Assembly: GCA_903884535.1 (NCBI GenBank)
Contig: CAISEZ010000145.1
Location: 1-43,043, forward strand
Direction: 5' to 3'
Source: an uncultured Verrucomicrobia subdivision 3 bacterium
GTDB taxonomy: Bacteria; Verrucomicrobiota; Verrucomicrobiia; Limisphaerales; UBA11358
Length of the DNA: 43,043 bases
Made by a program: the position numbers and the translations under genes. The notes under the pieces are model-generated. The model did no database searches. It saw only the letters and a program-made list of their open reading frames with translations, and was not told the DNA's origin. Below are positions 32,656 to 41,459 of this stretch, in pieces (position 1 is the first letter of the stretch; each line of letters begins with the position of its first letter).

Positions 32656-33354
32656 TTACTGCTCGCCGCCGTCCATGTGGAAATACATGGATTGCAGCGC
32701 CACCTTGCCCGGCCCGGTGAAGCGGTTCCAGACGATCTGGCCGGCGCTCGCAAAAAATCCGGTCGAAAGTTTCTGGAACATCGTCTGCATCTGCACGGTC
32801 GGCTCCTTGTAAATCCAGCCGCCCGGCTCGATGTCAATCGCCTCGCCCGCCGCGAGCGTGACCTCGAATACATTGCCGTAACCGTGCAGCCAGAGAATGC
32901 CGTCGCGCGCCGGTGCCGAAAATGTATCAATAAAAAATCCCGTGCCGCCGAGCAGCATGTTCGCCGCGCCTTTCACGCGCGTGAAGGTGTATTCCACATT
33001 GTCGGTCGCGGCCAGCCATTGATTTTCGCGCACATCCACGCTCATGCCGGGCTTCAAATGCAAACCGAAGACGTGGCCCGCGCCGTCGCGGCTGAAGGCG
33101 ATGCGCCCCGGCCCGCTCGCGCCGGTCAGCAGAAACGGCATGCCGGCGAGCATCCGCTTGAACGCACCCTTGATCGGGTGCAGCGCGATCTGCACAGCCG
33201 GATCTTTCCACAGCAAAATGTGATGCTCGAAATAAACGCCGGTGTTGCTCAATTCGATGTGCAAGGCCGGCACCAGCTCGCCTTCGATATGATAGGTGAC
33301 GCCGCCGAAGTTTTCGTTCTGGACGTTGGTGGTGAGTTGGACGGGCACAGCCAT
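32656..33354 (-). CDS. AIM24-family protein
   Basis: A 232-residue protein of the AIM24 (TIGR00266-like) family, a double beta-barrel related to tryptophan-RNA-attenuator-like folds. Visible family blocks are MLAGMPFLLTGASGPGRIAFSRDGAG, followed by a second repeat GGTGFFIDTFSAPARDGILWLHGYGN, a lipid- or membrane-associated-looking IEPGGWIYKE, and the end block FTGPGKVALQSMYFH. The family is widespread, and its bacterial function is not established. The stop at 32656 is followed in frame by a further protein-like stretch. Confidence 0.82.
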   Translation of the reverse strand: MAVPVQLTTNVQNENFGGVTYHIEGELVPALHIELSNTGVYFEHHILLWKDPAVQIALHPIKGAFKRMLAGMPFLLTGASGPGRIAFSRDGAGHVFGLHLKPGMSVDVRENQWLAATDNVEYTFTRVKGAANMLLGGTGFFIDTFSAPARDGILWLHGYGNVFEVTLAAGEAIDIEPGGWIYKEPTVQMQTMFQKLSTGFFASAGQIVWNRFTGPGKVALQSMYFHMDGGEQ

Positions 33355-33390
33355 AAATTTATTTGGGTTGAGGGTTGAAGTGCGGAACGA

Positions 33391-33573
33391 TTGGAACTCC
33401 GCCCGACCCCTTCGTCAAGATTTTCTCACCAATCTGCGGTTCCGTCCGCAGAGTTTATTGGCATTGACCGCCGGTGCAGGGGCTCCTCGGCAAGGAATGT
33501 ATCCGCACTGTGATTCTCCGCCCGCAGTGAACGCCGAAATAAAACAACTTTGTCCTGTGGGCGGAGTTTCCAA
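33391..33573. repeat. Possible MITE-like element bounded by inverted repeats
   Basis: TTGGAACTCCGCCC at 33391-33404 and GGGCGGAGTTTCCAA at 33559-33573 are inverted copies differing by one base insertion. They enclose about 150 bases with an internal hairpin (CTGCGG-N-CCGCAG) and no gene. The layout suggests a small non-autonomous element placed just before the redoxin gene. Target-site duplications are not evident. Confidence 0.35.
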
Positions 33574-33581
33574 TGGGGAAC

Positions 33582-34808
33582 ATGAAAATAATTCCCGCCT
33601 TTTTGATGCTGGTGTTAACCGTGATGGCTGCGCGGTCAGAATCATTCGCGTCTTCAAACGCCGTTGAGATGATCGCGTTAAAGCAGGCTTTGCAGAAAGC
33701 CTACACTACCTACTATTCCACCAACGACGAGACGGGAAAGCTTTACAAGGCGTGGAGGGAATTGGAGAAAACCCATTTGCCGAAAATGTTATCCCTCGCG
33801 CAACAAGAACCGGAAACACAATCGGCTTGCGATGTGTTTGTGTGGATCGCGTTGAATGCAGTTGCGGAGCGCGGGCCGTTTTTTACCAATCGGCTGCAAG
33901 CGCTGGACTATCTCGCGAAATATCATTCCACCAATTCAACGGTAGGTCCGCTGTGCAGTTACCTGGGGCGTTACTAGCCCTGGCGCTGGCGTGAGCCGGT
34001 GGTCATGGATTTTCTGAAGTCGGTGGTCAAAAACAATCCCGTCCGCGCCAATCGTGCAGAGGCGATTTATGCGCTTGGTTGTCTCTACGCCAATGAATCT
34101 GAGCAGTTGGCGGACTTTGAGTGCTGGAGCAAGGTGCCGTTTTACAGAAAAAATCTAAATACTAACGATCTGGTTGAACTGCCAACTTTCGGAGGTTCAC
34201 AACAAGCAGGGTTGAAAGCTGAACACGAATTTAGCGAGATCATTTCCAATTACGCCGACTGTCTGGATTTGCGTGAGCTTCGCAATGCCCAGGAGGAGGC
34301 ATCGAACTTAAGCACGCTGGCGGAAGAGAGTTTATTTGCGCTGAAGCATTTTTCACTTGGCAAAAAAGCGCCGGAAATTGAAGCCGAAGGATTGGACGGC
34401 AAGAAATTTAAATTGAGCGACAGCCGTGGAAAAATTTGCCTGCTGAGTTTTTGGGCGTCTTGGTGTGGTCCCTGTATGCAGATGGTGCCGGTAGAGCGGG
34501 CGCTGAACGAGCGCATGAAAGGAAAAGCATTTTCCATGATCGGCGTCAACGGCGATGCGATTCTTCCGGATGCCCACCGCGCGCTGGAGCGCGAAATAAT
34601 GACGTGGCCTTCTTTTTGGAATGGCAAGGAGGGACCCAAAGGGCCGATCGCCACGGCTTGGAATGTTCACGGATGGCCAATGATTTTCGTTTTGGACTCC
34701 GAAGGAATCATCCGGTTCAAGTATGAGGGTTACGGCAACGAATCCAGCAATGTTCTAAATGGATGCGTGGATGAAATGATGAAAAAATTACCAGCTGGAA
34801 ATCCATGA
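33582..34808 (+). pseudogene. TlpA-like redoxin gene split by an in-frame amber codon
   Basis: The region reads in a single frame from 33582 to 34808 (about 408 codons), with one TAG at 33975-33977. The first part (about 131 residues) has a signal peptide (IIPAFLMLVLTVMAARSESF) and helical repeats. The second part contains KKAPEIEAEGLDGKKFKLSDSRGK-type sequence read up to the thioredoxin motif WASWCGPC, then cis-Pro-like GWPMIFVLDSEG, typical of TlpA/AhpC-TSA proteins. No frameshift is needed; a single Trp-to-stop change (TGG to TAG) in Y-x-P-W-R-W would explain it. The second part could restart at GTG 33999 or ATG 34005, but would then lack an export signal. So it is probably a recent pseudogene or, less likely, read through. 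Confidence 0.7.
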
Positions 34809-34930
34809 CAACCGACTTGCTCTCCGCGCCGGAACGCGGAATTGGCAAGGCCGCCGGGAATGATTCCCTGCTGTGATCCAGTGCCCGCAATTGAAGACGC
34901 AATGATCGGCATCCTCCCGCGAGCCGCCCA

Positions 34931-35656
34931 TTACTTGTTTTCGGTCGCCGATTTTTTGGCCGCCGCGTCTGCTTTTTGCTTCGCGGCAAAATCTTTGCGG
35001 GCCTGTTTCGGATCGTAGCCCTGCGCGGTGAGATAAACGTCTTCGATCTGGATTTTGTATTTCTTGAAGAACGCGGATTTCTCCGTCATCGCCTCGCAGT
35101 CAATCGCCTGTTCGCGCGCCGCCTTCAAATCCTGAAGCACCACGGCCTTCTGCGCGTCCGTCAGCGTCGGGAAAATCTGGAGATAGACATTGTAGGTGAC
35201 CTTGACCTTGTTGATGGTCAGCGTGTCCTTGACCGACTCCACCTGTTCCGGCGTCAACACGGCTGACAGATCGGCCAGAAATTTTTCGTGCTGCGGTTTG
35301 AACGCGGCATACACGCCGTCAATCTTCGCCAGCGCGGCGTCGGCGTTCGTGACGTTCATTTTTGAGCGCGCCTTGTTGAACTCGTTCCACAGGTCTTTGA
35401 TCGCCGCGTCATTTTGCGCGTGCCACACCTTCAACGCCTGGAACTGCCCGGCGAGAATGTCATGCACTTTCGCCGCCTTGTCTGCGTCCGCCAAATTCAG
35501 CGCCGTTAAAACCGGCTTGAGGTGTTTTTCCAGCGTCGCCTTTTCGCGGTCCGCCGCGCTTACCGCGGGCGGCGTGGCATTGGTTTGCGCCCGGACCGCT
35601 GCCGGCGTCATAATGAAAAAGCCCGTCAGCGCGGCGAGGAAAATAATTTGCTTCAT
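34931..35656 (-). CDS. Secreted DUF3826-domain protein
   Basis: A 241-residue exported protein with a signal peptide (MKQIIFLAALTGFFIMTPAAVRA). The helical domain matches DUF3826: repeated amphipathic helices, LTDAQKAVVLQDLKAAREQA, then EKSAFFKKYKIQIEDVYLTAQGYD, and a lysine/alanine-rich tail (about 215-241). The function of the family is not known; it is frequent in Bacteroidota and Verrucomicrobiota, commonly beside polysaccharide-degradation genes. It stands alone here, downstream of nothing recognisable on its strand. Confidence 0.83.
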   Translation of the reverse strand: MKQIIFLAALTGFFIMTPAAVRAQTNATPPAVSAADREKATLEKHLKPVLTALNLADADKAAKVHDILAGQFQALKVWHAQNDAAIKDLWNEFNKARSKMNVTNADAALAKIDGVYAAFKPQHEKFLADLSAVLTPEQVESVKDTLTINKVKVTYNVYLQIFPTLTDAQKAVVLQDLKAAREQAIDCEAMTEKSAFFKKYKIQIEDVYLTAQGYDPKQARKDFAAKQKADAAAKKSATENK

Positions 35657-35771
35657 GCCTTAATGAAAGTTTGTCCGGCCCGGAATGTCAATGGCCGACG
35701 CCGTTAGAAATTGCCAAAAGCCATGAAAATTCTGAACCCGCGCATCCGGCGATCTCACAGAAGATGCCGTT

Positions 35772-36857
35772 TCACCACGCCCGCAGATATTGGTTCGGCG
35801 GCGTGATTTTGTATCCCAGCATCCGCGCCGCGTGCGCCGGCCAATACGGATCGCGCAAAAATTGGCGCGCCAGCAGCACCACGTCCGCCTGACCAAGGCG
35901 CACGATGTCGTCCGCCTGTTTCGGTTCGGTGATGAAGCCGACGGCGGCGGTGGCGATGTTCGCCGCGTGGCGAATTTTTTCCGAGAACGGGATCTGGTAG
36001 CCCGGTTTCACCTCGATCTTCGCATCCGGCACCAAGCCACCGGAGCTGCAATCCATCAAATCCACGCCTTCGGCTTTGAGCAATTTCGCCAGCACGATGC
36101 TGTCCTCGATCTGCCAGCCGCCTTCCTTCCAATCAATCGCCGAGATGCGCACCGCGAGCGGCAAATGGTCAGGCCAGACTTTTCGCACGGCGCGGGTCGT
36201 GTCGAGCAGCAGGCGGATGCGGTTTTCAAAACTGCCGCCGTATTGGTCCGTGCGGTGATTGGACAACGGCGAAAGAAAGGAATTGAATAAATAGCCGTGC
36301 GCCGCGTGCAACTCCAGCCATTCAAAACCGGCGGCCAAAGCGCGTTGGGCCGTCGCCACAAAATCATTTTGGACGCGGAGAATGTCGGCTTCGGTCATGG
36401 CACGCGGAACTTTCGTCAACGTGTCGCCGAAAGGAATCGCGCTCGGCGCAATGGTTTCCCAGCCGCCTTGCGCCTCGGATAAATGCGCACCGCCGTTCCA
36501 CGGCAAATCGGCGGACGCCTTGCGGCCCGCGTGCGCGATTTGAATGCCGGCCACCGCGCCGTGGGATTTGATGAGTTTCGCGATGCGCGCCAGCGGCTCG
36601 ATGTGTTTATCGCTCCATAATCCAAGGCAGCCCGGCGTGATGCGGCCTTCCGGCGCAACGCCCGTGGCCTCGACGATGACCAGTCCCGCGCCGCCGACCG
36701 CGCGCGAACCGAGATGCACAAAATGCCAGTCATTCGCCATCCCGTCCGTGGCCGAATACTGGCACATCGGCGACACGCCGATGCGATTGCGCAGCGTCAC
36801 TGAACGTATGGTCAGCGGTTGAAACAGGTGCGGTGTGGTGGTCGGGTTTTTATCCAT
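35772..36857 (-). CDS. Old-yellow-enzyme-family NADH:flavin oxidoreductase (YqjM-like)
   Basis: FMN-dependent ene-reductase of 361 residues with a TIM-barrel fold. The N-terminal LFQPLTIRSVTLRNRIGVSPMCQYSATDG carries the Cys of the PMCQY motif that marks the thermophilic-like YqjM/XenA class. Further motifs are IQIAHAGRK with the substrate-binding His, WLELHAAHGYLFNSFLSP, and the FMN-phosphate segment near the end (DVVLLARQFLRDPYWP). These enzymes reduce activated C=C bonds and often serve in detoxification. The start is the ATG at 36857. Confidence 0.92.
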   Translation of the reverse strand: MDKNPTTTPHLFQPLTIRSVTLRNRIGVSPMCQYSATDGMANDWHFVHLGSRAVGGAGLVIVEATGVAPEGRITPGCLGLWSDKHIEPLARIAKLIKSHGAVAGIQIAHAGRKASADLPWNGGAHLSEAQGGWETIAPSAIPFGDTLTKVPRAMTEADILRVQNDFVATAQRALAAGFEWLELHAAHGYLFNSFLSPLSNHRTDQYGGSFENRIRLLLDTTRAVRKVWPDHLPLAVRISAIDWKEGGWQIEDSIVLAKLLKAEGVDLMDCSSGGLVPDAKIEVKPGYQIPFSEKIRHAANIATAAVGFITEPKQADDIVRLGQADVVLLARQFLRDPYWPAHAARMLGYKITPPNQYLRAW

Positions 36858-37000
36858 AGCGGGTTTAAATTATGCTGGAATGCGAAAAGCGCAAGGGGTC
36901 GCTTGCAAACGATTCGTGGACTTTCCGGCCGGCATGACCGACACTGGCGTTGCTCCCACCCGACGAGCCTGATTTCGGAATCGGTTTCGCCCCAATTTTT

Positions 37001-37441
37001 ATGACCAAAAAGAAAACCGCCGCGCCGGTCGCCAGCCCGGTTCCCGACAAGGAAACCGAACCGCAGCGGTTTGTCCGCATCCTGGCGCGCGGCGAATTCA
37101 AAACGCTGAAGGCCGTGCTGGATCATCTGGTCGCCGACAGCGTCGCCATGAACGCGGCGCTCGTCACCACGAATTCCTACCCGATGTTTCTGGGCAAGCT
37201 GGGCTATCGCGTCATCGTGGAAAAGCAATTGCACGAGCAGGATTGTTACACGCGCCTCGGTCCGGCCGGCGGCATTCGCGCCGTGATTCCGCTGCACAAC
37301 ACCGCGACTTACAGCACGCTCGTGACACTGGTGAATTATGATTCCACCGTCACCACCACGCAGAAATCGGTGGATTATTACGACGACCAACTGGCGGAAT
37401 TCAAAACGCAGTTGATGAACCGTTCCGGCAACGCCGCATAA
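37001..37441 (+). CDS. Hypothetical protein, function unknown
   Basis: A 146-residue soluble protein starting MTKKKTAAPVASPVPD, a short basic and proline-containing tail. A compact domain of about 110 residues follows (RFVRILARGEFKTLKAVLDHLV ... GKLGYRVIVEKQLHEQDCYTRL ... STLVTLVNYDST). I recognise no family. The ATG at 37001 is chosen because residues upstream of it in the open frame are not protein-like. It stands between the divergent old-yellow-enzyme gene and the convergent engB. Confidence 0.55.
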   Translation: MTKKKTAAPVASPVPDKETEPQRFVRILARGEFKTLKAVLDHLVADSVAMNAALVTTNSYPMFLGKLGYRVIVEKQLHEQDCYTRLGPAGGIRAVIPLHNTATYSTLVTLVNYDSTVTTTQKSVDYYDDQLAEFKTQLMNRSGNAA

Positions 37442-37508
37442 GTTTGGAAAATTGGATCGCGGGAAAATAAATATTTACCACGAATCCCGGCGGCCGCCTG
37501 CAAGCACT

Positions 37509-38228
37509 TCACCAAGGACGGGCCGCTTTAATATCCGGACGATTTTTGCGGACTTCTTTTGCCTTCCGCTTTGGCGTGGGCGCAGCTTCGGCAGATTGAT
37601 CTGCGTCTGGCTCGCTTTGTCCGGCCTCGGCCTGAATCGCCGCCATCGCCTCGCCGATCACCGCGAGCAATTCGTGCCGCCCGTGCTTCGCCGTGGCGGA
37701 ACATTTGAAGATGGCCGGCGGTTGCGTGAACCATTCCGCGATGCGATCCATGAACGCGGCGATGTTCGCGGACACCGTGGCGGGCGGAATCTTGTCGGTC
37801 TTCGTGAAGACGAGCACAAACGGCACGGCGTTGCTCGCGAGCCAGCCCACAAACTCGACGTCCATTTCCTGCGGCGTCAGCTCGGAATCAATGAGCGCGA
37901 AGACCAGGCAAAGATTCGTGCGGTGCTTGAGATAATTCGCCACCGCACGATTGAACCTGGCGCTATCTTTCTTCGCCCCAGCCGCAAATCCGTAGCCCGG
38001 CAGATCCACCAGCCGCCACGTTTTGTTCATCGTAAAAATATTGATGAGCTTGGTGAAGCCCGGGGTCGGTGAGGTGCGCGCCAGCCCTTCTTTGCCGGCG
38101 AGCAGGTTCAGCAGCGACGACTTGCCGACGTTCGACCGGCCGATGAAGGCGAATTCCGGCAGCGACTCGTCCGGACATGAATCCAGGTCCGGCGCGCTGC
38201 AATCAAAAATGGCGGATGAAATGTCCAT
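37509..38228 (-). CDS. engB: Ribosome-biogenesis GTPase YihA/YsxC/EngB
   Basis: GTPase that assists assembly of the large ribosomal subunit. Its 239 residues comprise a G1 motif (GRSNVGKSS) at about 30-38, switch region SPTPGFTKLINIF, G3 (DLPGYGFA), G4 (FTKTDK) and G5 region (FKCSATAKHG). The C terminus is about 40 residues longer than the usual 195-200, ending in an alanine-, aspartate- and lysine-rich tail (about 195-239), which may be disordered. Divergent from the esterase gene. Confidence 0.94.
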   Translation of the reverse strand: MDISSAIFDCSAPDLDSCPDESLPEFAFIGRSNVGKSSLLNLLAGKEGLARTSPTPGFTKLINIFTMNKTWRLVDLPGYGFAAGAKKDSARFNRAVANYLKHRTNLCLVFALIDSELTPQEMDVEFVGWLASNAVPFVLVFTKTDKIPPATVSANIAAFMDRIAEWFTQPPAIFKCSATAKHGRHELLAVIGEAMAAIQAEAGQSEPDADQSAEAAPTPKRKAKEVRKNRPDIKAARPW

Positions 38229-38379
38229 GATGAAAAAACCGACAACTGATTATCGCAGCAAAACCATTTTACCGATACAAACATTTTTTCGGACAAAGCG
38301 TGGCAGAATTGAACCGGTTCTGCTTGTGTCAGCAATCTTCAGATGGATACGCTGCGGCCAGAAAATTCTCCGCCAAAAA

Positions 38380-39483
38380 ATGAAGATGATAAAAACGACC
38401 TGTGTTATCGCGCTACTCGGCGCGGTGCTGAATTTATCGGCGGCGTCAACGCGAACGCCGCCGCCCACGCGCGATCCGCATTCGCCCGGCTATGTCACCG
38501 CCACGGAATTGCCCGACGGCGCGGTGCCGCCGGTGGATACCGACGGAAATTTCATCCTCGGTCCGACGCATCGCCCGGCACCGGAAATGGCCACCAACGC
38601 GCTGCAAGGAACGGTTTATGAATTCACCATGAATTCGGCGGACAGCAAAATATTTCCCGGCATCGCGCGCGAACCCGGCACCTTCGGCACGCCCGACACC
38701 AACGATCCCGCCCAGCTCATCGTCACCACCAGCCATCCCGCGCCTTACACGCGCAAGGTGGCGGTGTATGTGCCCAAAGATTACGTGCCCGGCACGGCGG
38801 CGCCGTTCATTGTCGGGGCGGACGGACCGGATAAATTTTTGTTCACGGCTTTGGACAATTTGATTCTGGCGAAAAAAATTCCGGGGATGATCGCCATTTC
38901 CATCGGCAACGGCAGCGGCGACGCGCAAGGCAGCGAACGCGGTTTGGAATACGACACGATGTCGGGAAAATACGCCGAGTTCGTCGAGCAGGAAGTGTTG
39001 CCACTCGTCGAAAAAAATTGCCACGTCACGCTGACCAAAAATCCCGCCGCCCGCGCGACCATGGGCGGCAGTTCCGGCGGCTCCTGCGCGCTCATCATGG
39101 CGTGGTATCATCCGGAACTCTATCACCGCGTGCTCACTTACTCCGGCACTTTCGTGAACCAGCAATGGCCGCACAATGAGGAAACGCCGCATGGTGCTTG
39201 GGGATTTCATGAAACGCTCATTCCCAACAGCCCCGCCAAACCGATCCGCCTCTGGCTCGAAGTTGGCGACCGTGATAATTTGAATTCCAATGCCATGCGC
39301 GATGGCATGCACGACTGGGTCATGGCTAATGAGAACATGGCCAAGGTTCTCGCCGCGAAAAATTATCACTACCAGTTCGTTTTCGCTCGCAACGCTGGCC
39401 ACACCGACCGCGCCGTGAAACAACAAACTTTGCCCGAAGCGCTCGAATGGCTGTGGAAAGATTACCCGCCGGTGGCAAAGTGA
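38380..39483 (+). CDS. Secreted esterase of the enterochelin-esterase (PF00756) type
   Basis: An exported alpha/beta-hydrolase of 367 residues with a signal peptide (MKMIKTTCVIALLGAVLNLSA). An N-terminal Pro-rich segment precedes the hydrolase domain, which begins near YTRKVAVYVPKDYVPG. The nucleophile elbow is MGGSSGGSCAL (G-x-S-x-G), the acid is probably in WLEVGDRDN, and the catalytic His is in RNAGHTDRA. Esterases of this group act on siderophore esters, feruloyl-sugars or other acyl esters; no neighbour tells which. I start at the ATG at 38380; the longer open frame upstream overlaps engB and is not plausible. Confidence 0.87.
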   Translation: MKMIKTTCVIALLGAVLNLSAASTRTPPPTRDPHSPGYVTATELPDGAVPPVDTDGNFILGPTHRPAPEMATNALQGTVYEFTMNSADSKIFPGIAREPGTFGTPDTNDPAQLIVTTSHPAPYTRKVAVYVPKDYVPGTAAPFIVGADGPDKFLFTALDNLILAKKIPGMIAISIGNGSGDAQGSERGLEYDTMSGKYAEFVEQEVLPLVEKNCHVTLTKNPAARATMGGSSGGSCALIMAWYHPELYHRVLTYSGTFVNQQWPHNEETPHGAWGFHETLIPNSPAKPIRLWLEVGDRDNLNSNAMRDGMHDWVMANENMAKVLAAKNYHYQFVFARNAGHTDRAVKQQTLPEALEWLWKDYPPVAK

Positions 39484-39503
39484 CGGCGAATCGCTGAAAC
39501 AAA

Positions 39504-39543
39504 AACGGGAGGGAAGCGCCTGCTGGCAACTTCACCTCCCGTT
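39504..39543 (-). terminator. Rho-independent terminator of the phosphofructokinase gene
   Basis: AACGGGAGG (39504-39512) and CCTCCCGTT (39535-39543) form a 9-base-pair stem. Read on the minus strand, the stem is followed by CGTTTTTGTTTC, a good T tract. It lies 18 bases beyond the stop of the minus-strand phosphofructokinase gene and may also stop the convergent esterase transcript. Confidence 0.75.
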
Positions 39544-39560
39544 GAATTTGCGGCGAGTAA

Positions 39561-40793
39561 TCAGTGCTTCACTTCGACCGCGTTGCCCATCGGCTGGCCG
39601 ATTTCCTTGAGCAACTGCACGAACCACTTGGTTTTGATATTGAAAGGCTTGCCGCCCTTGATGCGCTCAAACTCGATCGCACGCAGCACGTCGCCCCGTT
39701 CTTCATCTTCGCCCACCACGCCGCCCTTGCCAGCGAAGGCGCATTGCACGGCCTTGACGGCGCAGCGCTTGATGAGCTTGCGATCGGCGGCGTTCGCTGC
39801 GGCGGCGCGACTGTAGTAACCGCTCTTTTGCACGAGCGTTTTTTCCGCGCCGATCATTTCCGCAAACTGTTTGGCGAACCACGCGCCGACATTGACCTTG
39901 TCCAAGCGCACGTGACCAAAGGCATCGCGCGGCACTTCTTCGCCGCGGGCTTCGATTTGCTTGACGATGTCCGAGACGCAGGCGCCTTCGGAGACGAACA
40001 AATTCACACAGTCATGCTTGTCCATGATCTTGCGCAAGCGCGCGGCCTCGGCCTTGATGTTGAGCGCCATTTCGGGAATGAAGATGCCATGGACGCCGCG
40101 GCGTTCGCTGCTCAAACCAAGCTCCGGCACAAAGCTCATTTCTTCCATCAGCTTCCGGTATTCGCTGGCGGTGGCCGCGGTAAGCCAGCCGCAATTGCGG
40201 CCCATCACTTCGTGGATGATGAGCATGCGCGGATTCGCGTTGTGCTCGGCGACGACGTTCGCGAAATAATGCGCGCCCTCTTCCGCCGCCGTCCACGCGC
40301 CGAGACTTTGGCGGATCGGGATCACGTCGTTGTCAATCGTCTTGGGCATGCCGACGACGGTGAGATTGTAATTATTATTTTTGAGAAATTTCGCGAGGTC
40401 GGCCGCCGCCGTGTTCGTGTCGTCACCGCCGATGGTGTGCAACACGTCCACGCCGTCCTTGATCAACTGGTCGGCCGCGACCTTCTGCGGGTCCTGGCCT
40501 TCCTTCACGAGTCCGCGCTTCACGCAGTCTTTCACGTTGGTGAGTTTCACGCGGCTGTTGCCGATGGGGCTGCCGCCGTGTTCGACAAGCGCCTTCCAGT
40601 TCTTGCGCACCTGGGCGGTCACCTTGAGGCTCTTGCCTTGGAGCAGGCCCATGTAACCGTTCACGTAACAGATGATTTCCACCTTCGGCGCCTTGCGCGT
40701 GTAGGTTTCAATCAGGTAGCCGATGGATGCGCTCAAACAGGGAGCCAAACCGCCGGCCGTTAGAATTCCAACTTTCTTCACTTTTTTGTTCAT
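39561..40793 (-). CDS. 6-phosphofructokinase, pyrophosphate-dependent type
   Basis: Phosphorylates fructose-6-phosphate in glycolysis, with pyrophosphate as likely donor, reversibly. It has 410 residues from the ATG at 40793. The phosphate-donor site reads GGDDTNT (about 122-128), with the second Asp that excludes ATP. PKTIDND (150-156) carries the catalytic Asp, and the Lys of PKT is also typical of PPi-dependent enzymes. Substrate motifs HEVMGRNCGWL and a regulatory-like C-terminal half follow. With pgi it supplies two glycolytic steps in this window. A possible longer frame upstream runs into repeat DNA and is rejected. Confidence 0.9.
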   Translation of the reverse strand: MNKKVKKVGILTAGGLAPCLSASIGYLIETYTRKAPKVEIICYVNGYMGLLQGKSLKVTAQVRKNWKALVEHGGSPIGNSRVKLTNVKDCVKRGLVKEGQDPQKVAADQLIKDGVDVLHTIGGDDTNTAAADLAKFLKNNNYNLTVVGMPKTIDNDVIPIRQSLGAWTAAEEGAHYFANVVAEHNANPRMLIIHEVMGRNCGWLTAATASEYRKLMEEMSFVPELGLSSERRGVHGIFIPEMALNIKAEAARLRKIMDKHDCVNLFVSEGACVSDIVKQIEARGEEVPRDAFGHVRLDKVNVGAWFAKQFAEMIGAEKTLVQKSGYYSRAAAANAADRKLIKRCAVKAVQCAFAGKGGVVGEDEERGDVLRAIEFERIKGGKPFNIKTKWFVQLLKEIGQPMGNAVEVKH

Positions 40794-41459
40794 AAAATTT
40801 CGGGAGGGACAAACCTCCGGCCGACGATAATGCTTCACCCGCGTTTTAATCTCAATTTCAAACCTCATTGCAGCCAACCGCAACGCGGCTGGCTGTGCTC
40901 CGCAGACGATGCCGCCCCGACGGGGCTGGGGAATGGGGTGGCGCGGGTGGCTACAAAGATTTCGCTCCGGACGCAGCTGCGAACCGGCGCGACAAACCAA
41001 CCGCAACGCGGTTGCATCATTCAGCCCAGCGTTGGCGCGCAGCGGCTACGCTGGGTGAACGGGCAAAATGAAAACAACTCTGAAGGAGTTGTAGCGGCGG
41101 AAAGGGAACCGCGAAATACGCCAAATACGCGAACGGGAATTCGGGTTTAATTTTCGCGTATTTCGCGTGGTTCGCGGTTGAATTGGGTGTGGCTGTGCGC
41201 AAGCACCAACGCCTTCAGCGTTGAAAACATTTTGGGGAACGTAACCCAGGGTAGGCGCTCCTCGCCCGTCCGGCTCGGACCGCCAACCCTAGGCTGATGG
41301 ATTTGAATCCCGTTGGGATTCGCAGACGGAGTGCGGGCGGAATGTCAATTTTGGAGAATTCCAAAAACAGAAAAACCCCTCCTGTTTAGGAGAGGCTTTC
41401 TTTTAGCCGAAATTGGCGTTTACGGTCAAATATGACCTTCAGAGGTATTATCGGTTGTT
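40794..41459. repeat. Gene-free region packed with small palindromes
   Basis: Within 666 bases I see at least seven hairpin-forming repeats. They are at 40871-40895 (CAGCC...GGCTG), 40998-41014 (CAACCGC/GCGGTTG), 41025-41055 (CCCAGCGT/ACGCTGGG), 41074-41092 (ACAACTC/GAGTTGT), 41107-41179 (AACCGCGAAATACGC with an inverted partner), 41207-41223 (CAACGC/GCGTTG) and 41306-41320 (AATCCC/GGGATT). Three of them share a CAAC-x-GCG/GCG-GTTG theme. The open frames across this stretch read as low-complexity peptide and are not called. It looks like a nest of dispersed extragenic palindromes. Confidence 0.7.
41363..41396 (-). terminator. Rho-independent terminator downstream of the zinc-ribbon gene
   Basis: On the minus strand, CCTCTCCT-AAAC-AGGAGGGG is followed by TTTTTCTGTTTTT: a stable stem and a T tract about 60 bases beyond the zinc-ribbon stop codon. 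On the plus strand the stem is followed by CTTTCTTTT, so it may act both ways. Confidence 0.65.

Noticed and set aside
38446-39426. 326-codon minus-strand frame opposite the esterase
   Set aside because: The plus strand carries a signal peptide, GxSxG and catalytic His; the minus frame has none of these.
39564-40763. 399-codon plus-strand frame opposite the phosphofructokinase gene
   Set aside because: Length is impressive, but it is the antisense shadow of a conserved enzyme and lacks any motif.
40868-41150. Overlapping frames encoding peptides in the palindrome cluster
   Set aside because: Their sequence simply reflects the repeats; no start context and no protein-like domain.
40820-41340. 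CRISPR array
   Set aside because: The palindromes differ from each other and have no regular repeat-spacer spacing.
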